Of a DNA stretch of 64,000 bases, positions 61,124 through 64,000 are shown piece by piece. A program made the translations under genes and the position numbers. Origin of the DNA: Anaerolineae bacterium (GTDB taxonomy: Bacteria; Chloroflexota; Anaerolineae; UBA4142; SHND01). Positions within the stretch are counted from its first letter, which is position 1; the number at the start of each line of letters is the position of its first letter. The notes under the pieces were generated by a model. It worked only from the letters and a program-made list of their open reading frames with translations, did not search any database and was not told the DNA's origin. The stretch is from NCBI GenBank assembly GCA_020851635.1, contig JADZCJ010000024.1, positions 1 to 64,000 of the forward strand. Direction: 5' to 3'.

Positions 61124-61582
61124 TCAATGATGTCCGCAGCCGCACCCGGAGCCATGCGCGTGGCTGTGTGCCGCTTCGGCGCCGTCACCTGCCCCGGCGT
61201 CAAAGGACTGACCGCATGAGCAAGTCGAAACGGCGTTCGGGTTTTCGATGCGAAAGCCGCCACCCATGAGCGAATCAACATAATCAACCTGGGCGCCTTC
61301 GAGATACATGGCGCTGGCTTGATCAACATACAAACGTACGCCTTTGGATTCAAAGACCATGTCACCGTCTTCCATCTGGTTTTCGAATGCCATGCCATAT
61401 TGGAAACCGGAGCAGCCGCCGCCGGCGATGAAAACGCGCAAGCCGTGCGCGGTCAAGTTCTTGTCTTGCATGATTGCGCGCAATTTTTCGGCAGCGAGGG
61501 GCGTCAATTCGACGATTTCGGTCGCTTCGGGGGTTGTGGGTAGATCCGTAGTCACAGGAATTGGGGCTGCTTGTGTCATCAT
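61124..61582 (-). CDS. IscA/ErpA-family Fe-S assembly protein with His/Cys-rich tail
   Basis: 152 aa from ATG 61582 (GAGGAG upstream at good spacing); longer readings to 61708 are unsupported. The HesB/IscA domain (about 25-130) has AAEKLRAIMQDKN, the first Cys in GGGCSGFQYGM and the C-terminal pair STCSCGQSF. These A-type carriers deliver Fe-S clusters to target proteins. Unusually the chain continues with a Gly/Ala linker and a His/Cys-rich end (AHSHAHGSGCGCGHH), which could bind nickel, zinc or iron. moaA, a radical-SAM Fe-S enzyme, lies upstream on the same strand. Confidence 0.9.
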   Translation of the reverse strand: MMTQAAPIPVTTDLPTTPEATEIVELTPLAAEKLRAIMQDKNLTAHGLRVFIAGGGCSGFQYGMAFENQMEDGDMVFESKGVRLYVDQASAMYLEGAQVDYVDSLMGGGFRIENPNAVSTCSCGQSFDAGAGDGAEAAHSHAHGSGCGCGHH

Positions 61583-61752
61583 TTCTCTCATCTCCTCTTT
61601 GTCGCACCAAACGTGGTTTGCGCCAATCGCATCTCGCGTTGCTGCGTACGGGTAGGGTTCTCGAAAACTACCTTGCAAATATAGTAATGATATTTGGGGT
61701 TTTGTCAATCGGTTAAAACTATGTTATGAGAGTAGTGTGTCGCTTGAATCTG

Positions 61753-62730
61753 TTAGCCGCCGATTTGACTCATGATTCTGGAACCGGCGATCGTGTTGTC
61801 GGCAAGCCCATGCCCCCAGGGTTTGGCATAAATGCCCCGGGAAATCAGGGCGCGCAATTCCTCGTCGGAGGCGCCATCGCGGACCGGCTGCAAGAGCTCT
61901 ACTTCGTCGTCGCGCAAAAGACAGAGCCGCAGGCGTCCATCAGATGTAAGCCGGACGCGGTCACAACCCTCGCAGAAAGGCGCGCTGACGGAACTGATGA
62001 ACCCGAGAGTCCCTTGACCACCATGCAGACGGTAGGGACGTGCCGGGTCGTGACCGTTCCAATCCAGAGGGATCAACCCGCCAAATGCCTCTACGATGCG
62101 CGCCTGCATCTCGGCAGCTGTAACGATACTGTCCACTTGAAAATCAGCGATCGAACCGAGCGGCATCATTTCGATAAAGCGCATGTCCCAGGCGTGGTCA
62201 ATGGTCAGACGCGCAAGATCAACGAGATCGTCCTCGTTATACCCGCGCACAATGACAGCATTTAGTTTGATTGGGGTCAGCCCCGCGTTTTCGGCTGCGA
62301 CAATGCCGCGCCAGACAGCATCGAGTTTCCCAAAACGGGTGATGCGGGAAAAGCGTTCGGCATCCAGCGTGTCAATGCTGATGTTGACGCGATTGAGTCC
62401 GGCGCGGGCAAGCGGCTGTGCCACTTGTTCGAGGCGCATGCCGTTGGTGGTCATGGCGATTTCTTGAATGCCTGGGATGGCGCTGATCGCTTGTACGATG
62501 GGCACAAGGTTTGGACGCACCGTCGGTTCACCGCCGGTCAGGCGGATGCGATCAAAGCCGAGGGTGGACATGATGCGAATGAGGCGCACCAGTTCCTCAT
62601 CGCTCAAATGGTGAGAGTGCGGATGAAAGACGACGCCCTTTTCGGGCATGCAGTAGACACACCGAAAATTACAGCGATCGGTGAGTGACACCCGCAAATA
62701 GTGGATTTCTCGGTTATACGAATCACGCAT
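61753..62730 (-). CDS. moaA: GTP 3',8-cyclase MoaA
   Basis: 325 aa from ATG 62730; the frame further upstream (to 63528) lies across the divergent gene and is not coding. Radical-SAM cluster DRCNFRCVYCMP (CxxxCxxC, near 18-26), LTGGEPTVR near 66, and the C-terminal cluster CEGCDRVRLTSDGRLRLC near 256-273. The protein ends in Gly-Gly, needed for activity in MoaA. It starts molybdopterin synthesis from GTP. No MoaC follows. A TACAAT-like -10 lies 16 bases before the ATG. Confidence 0.94.
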   Translation of the reverse strand: MRDSYNREIHYLRVSLTDRCNFRCVYCMPEKGVVFHPHSHHLSDEELVRLIRIMSTLGFDRIRLTGGEPTVRPNLVPIVQAISAIPGIQEIAMTTNGMRLEQVAQPLARAGLNRVNISIDTLDAERFSRITRFGKLDAVWRGIVAAENAGLTPIKLNAVIVRGYNEDDLVDLARLTIDHAWDMRFIEMMPLGSIADFQVDSIVTAAEMQARIVEAFGGLIPLDWNGHDPARPYRLHGGQGTLGFISSVSAPFCEGCDRVRLTSDGRLRLCLLRDDEVELLQPVRDGASDEELRALISRGIYAKPWGHGLADNTIAGSRIMSQIGG

Positions 62731-62814
62731 GATAAATACGGTATCTATTGTATCACAAGCGGAACGTCCGTTCGTCAAAAGTTTATCAGAAACGGAGCTA
62801 TAGGAGGACAAGCG

Positions 62815-63273
62815 ATGCCCATCCTGGAAATTTTTGCGATTATAGTCGCTGCCGCCGCGATCCTGTTGGCGTGGCGAGCGATACAAGAGCTCAAGGGTGT
62901 GACCGCCAAGCTGGACCGATTGCAGTCCACGGTGTATGAAACGCGGCAGGAACAGCGCGCGGCGCAAGAAAAGACCGACAGTAAAATCGCGGCGTTCGAT
63001 GTTTCGATGCAAAAGGCGTCGGGAAGAATGCGGTTTGACCCGGATTGGAAATTGGCGCGCCTGTATCAACAAGAGCCGCGTGCCGAAGCGGTCCTGGCGG
63101 CATTTCATATCGGCGGCTGCGCCAGCTGTGCGGTGGATGAAAACGTGACTCTTGCCGAGGCGGTCCAAGAGCGCGGGGCTAATCTGGACAAGGTATTGAC
63201 GGCGTTGAACACGCTGCCGGAGGACGGAGGACAAGCCGATTTGCGAATGCCCAACGTGCGGTTCGAAATCTGA
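62815..63273 (+). CDS. Membrane-anchored DUF1858-like redox-disulfide domain protein
   Basis: 152 aa from ATG 62815 with AGGAGG upstream. An N-terminal helix (about 4-22), a charged coiled-coil stretch (about 30-70), and a C-terminal domain (about 85-140: RFDPDWKLARLYQQEPRAEA then FHIGGCASCAVDENVTLAEA). The CxxC and the LNTLPE end match DUF1858-like domains, which are associated with hybrid-cluster and redox proteins. It may serve as a thiol/iron or redox sensor at the membrane. It is divergent from moaA; a terminator follows at 63310. Confidence 0.8.
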   Translation: MPILEIFAIIVAAAAILLAWRAIQELKGVTAKLDRLQSTVYETRQEQRAAQEKTDSKIAAFDVSMQKASGRMRFDPDWKLARLYQQEPRAEAVLAAFHIGGCASCAVDENVTLAEAVQERGANLDKVLTALNTLPEDGGQADLRMPNVRFEI

Positions 63274-63309
63274 ACACACCGGTTCGAGATGAAGCGGGCG
63301 TGGCGACGG

Positions 63310-63336
63310 AGGCGTTGCTGCGCCTTTTTGTTTTTC
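63310..63336 (+). terminator. Rho-independent terminator after the DUF1858-like gene
   Basis: AGGCG (63310-63314) and CGCCT (63321-63325) form a short stem followed by TTTTGTTTTT. Confidence 0.65.
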
Positions 63337-63346
63337 CGCCGTCAGG

Positions 63347-63352
63347 TATAAT
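63347..63352 (+). promoter_or_regulatory. -10 element before the DUF1786 gene
   Basis: TATAAT, about 80 bases before the ATG at 63434; no convincing -35. The gene also has AGGAGGG 6 bases before its ATG. Confidence 0.45.
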
Positions 63353-63433
63353 GAATCAGCTGCTGCGCGCAAGGCAGTGGGGATTTCTCGAGGGTTTAAT
63401 AGAACTGCACAAAAGCAGACAGGAGGGCGCGAG

Positions 63434-64000
63434 ATGAGAATTTTGTGCATTGACGTCGGCACCGGCACGCAGGACATTTTGCTGTTCGACTCGTCCGCAG
63501 AAATTGAAAACTGCCTGCAGCTTGTCATGCCATCGCCGACGGCGCTGGTGGCAAATCAGATTCGCGCGGCGACGAAACGGCGCGAACGGGTCGTGCTGAC
63601 AGGCACGACCATGGGGGGCGGTCCCAACAGCTGGGCGGCAGAGGAGCATTTGCGCGCGGGATTGGAAGTGCTTGCGACGCGCGGAGCGGCATTGAGTTTT
63701 AACGACGAGCTGGACAAAGTTGCCGAGATGGGCATTCGCATAGTGGAGGACAAAGAGGCAGAAGAGGCGGATGCCACGCGCGTTGTCATGCGGGATGTGG
63801 ATTTGGATGCAATCGGGCGCGCATTTGAAGCATTTGGCGTCCCGTTGGATTTTGATGCGTTGGCAGTGGCGGTGTTTGATCATGGGAACGCGCCGCCGGG
63901 CATCAGCGACCGCACCTTCCGCTTTGAGTTTTTGGCGGAGCGAATTCGCGCGACGGGAAAACTTTCAGGATTCGCCTTTATGCGCGGAGCTATTCCCGAA
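63434..64000 (+). CDS. DUF1786-family protein (5' part, cut by the window end)
   Basis: At least 189 aa; the frame is open to base 64000. Start ATG 63434 with AGGAGGG upstream. The N-terminus ILCIDVGTGTQDILLFD is a phosphate-1-type ASKHA loop and LTGTTMGGGPNSWA follows near 55; both fit DUF1786, whose members have been loosely annotated as pyruvate formate-lyase activating proteins, although no radical-SAM motif is visible here. The function is not known. Confidence 0.8.
   Translation, partial: MRILCIDVGTGTQDILLFDSSAEIENCLQLVMPSPTALVANQIRAATKRRERVVLTGTTMGGGPNSWAAEEHLRAGLEVLATRGAALSFNDELDKVAEMGIRIVEDKEAEEADATRVVMRDVDLDAIGRAFEAFGVPLDFDALAVAVFDHGNAPPGISDRTFRFEFLAERIRATGKLSGFAFMRGAIPE

Overview
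The window looks like a stretch of chromosome from a member of the Chloroflexota, probably Anaerolineae-like. This is an inference from gene content, not from a marker gene: Thr/Pro-rich linkers behind lipoprotein and membrane anchors, an ECF sigma factor paired with a DUF5667 protein, a long N-terminal extension on RecG, and conserved gene clusters of Gram-positive/Chloroflexota type (asp23-fakA-degV-degV-recG; pgeF-yggS-yggT; yceD-rpmF-fabD-fabG). Gene density is high. I found no rRNA, tRNA or CRISPR array and no transposase gene. Many genes have a TATAAT-like hexamer only 6-10 bases before the start codon and no Shine-Dalgarno, which suggests leaderless transcripts; others have strong AGGAGG sites.

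Layout. 1-8.8 kb: two short TA-flanked inverted-repeat elements, a membrane protein, a GT39-like membrane glycosyltransferase, an OmpR/histidine-kinase pair, a possible structured RNA, a VTT/DedA-like protein and a NodB deacetylase lipoprotein. 8.8-10 kb: a membrane-anchored HtrA protease behind a promoter with three half-sites spaced exactly 11 bp. 10-16.1 kb (minus strand): yceD, rpmF, fabD, fabG, asp23-like, nusB, tatA/B, a TatA/B-TatC fusion and an EEP-family protein. 16.1-16.7 kb: a non-coding region with a symmetrical array of GCACGATGTC-like sites. 16.7-24.7 kb (minus): asp23-like, fakA, two degV, recG, a small acidic protein, coaD and a coiled-coil protein, with rpmB divergent. 25-30 kb (minus): rlmN and a YugP-like peptidase, then pgeF, yggS, yggT and a HAD phosphatase. 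30-32 kb: ECF sigma factor and its DUF5667 partner.

32-36.9 kb (minus) is the most unusual block. A LexA-like repressor with a degenerate self-cleavage apparatus sits behind two SOS-type boxes (GAAC-N4-GTTC) and a near-consensus promoter. Downstream come a cysteine-rich protein, a frameshifted RidA, an orphan FtsK-like motor domain with an altered Walker B, a two-helix membrane protein, two small proteins with near-identical ribosome-binding sites, and more inverted-repeat elements.

37-64 kb: rpsT; murJ-prfA-prmC-tsaC; a SnoaL-like protein; GT4; an M28 peptidase lipoprotein; a VIT/VWA protein; an SPFH scaffold with a helical partner; an AlbA_2 regulator; lon; an MFS transporter; a phosphoribosyltransferase, PAS histidine kinase and metallo-beta-lactamase-fold protein; folP-folC; an IscA-type protein; moaA; a DUF1858-like protein; and a DUF1786 gene cut by the window end.

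The main functional groupings are fatty-acid synthesis and uptake (fabD, fabG, FakA plus two DegV/FakB-type proteins), protein export and quality control (Tat, HtrA, Lon), translation (L28, L32, S20, RF1 and its methylase, TsaC, RlmN), envelope work (MurJ, glycosyltransferases, NodB, SPFH) and folate/molybdopterin/Fe-S cofactors.
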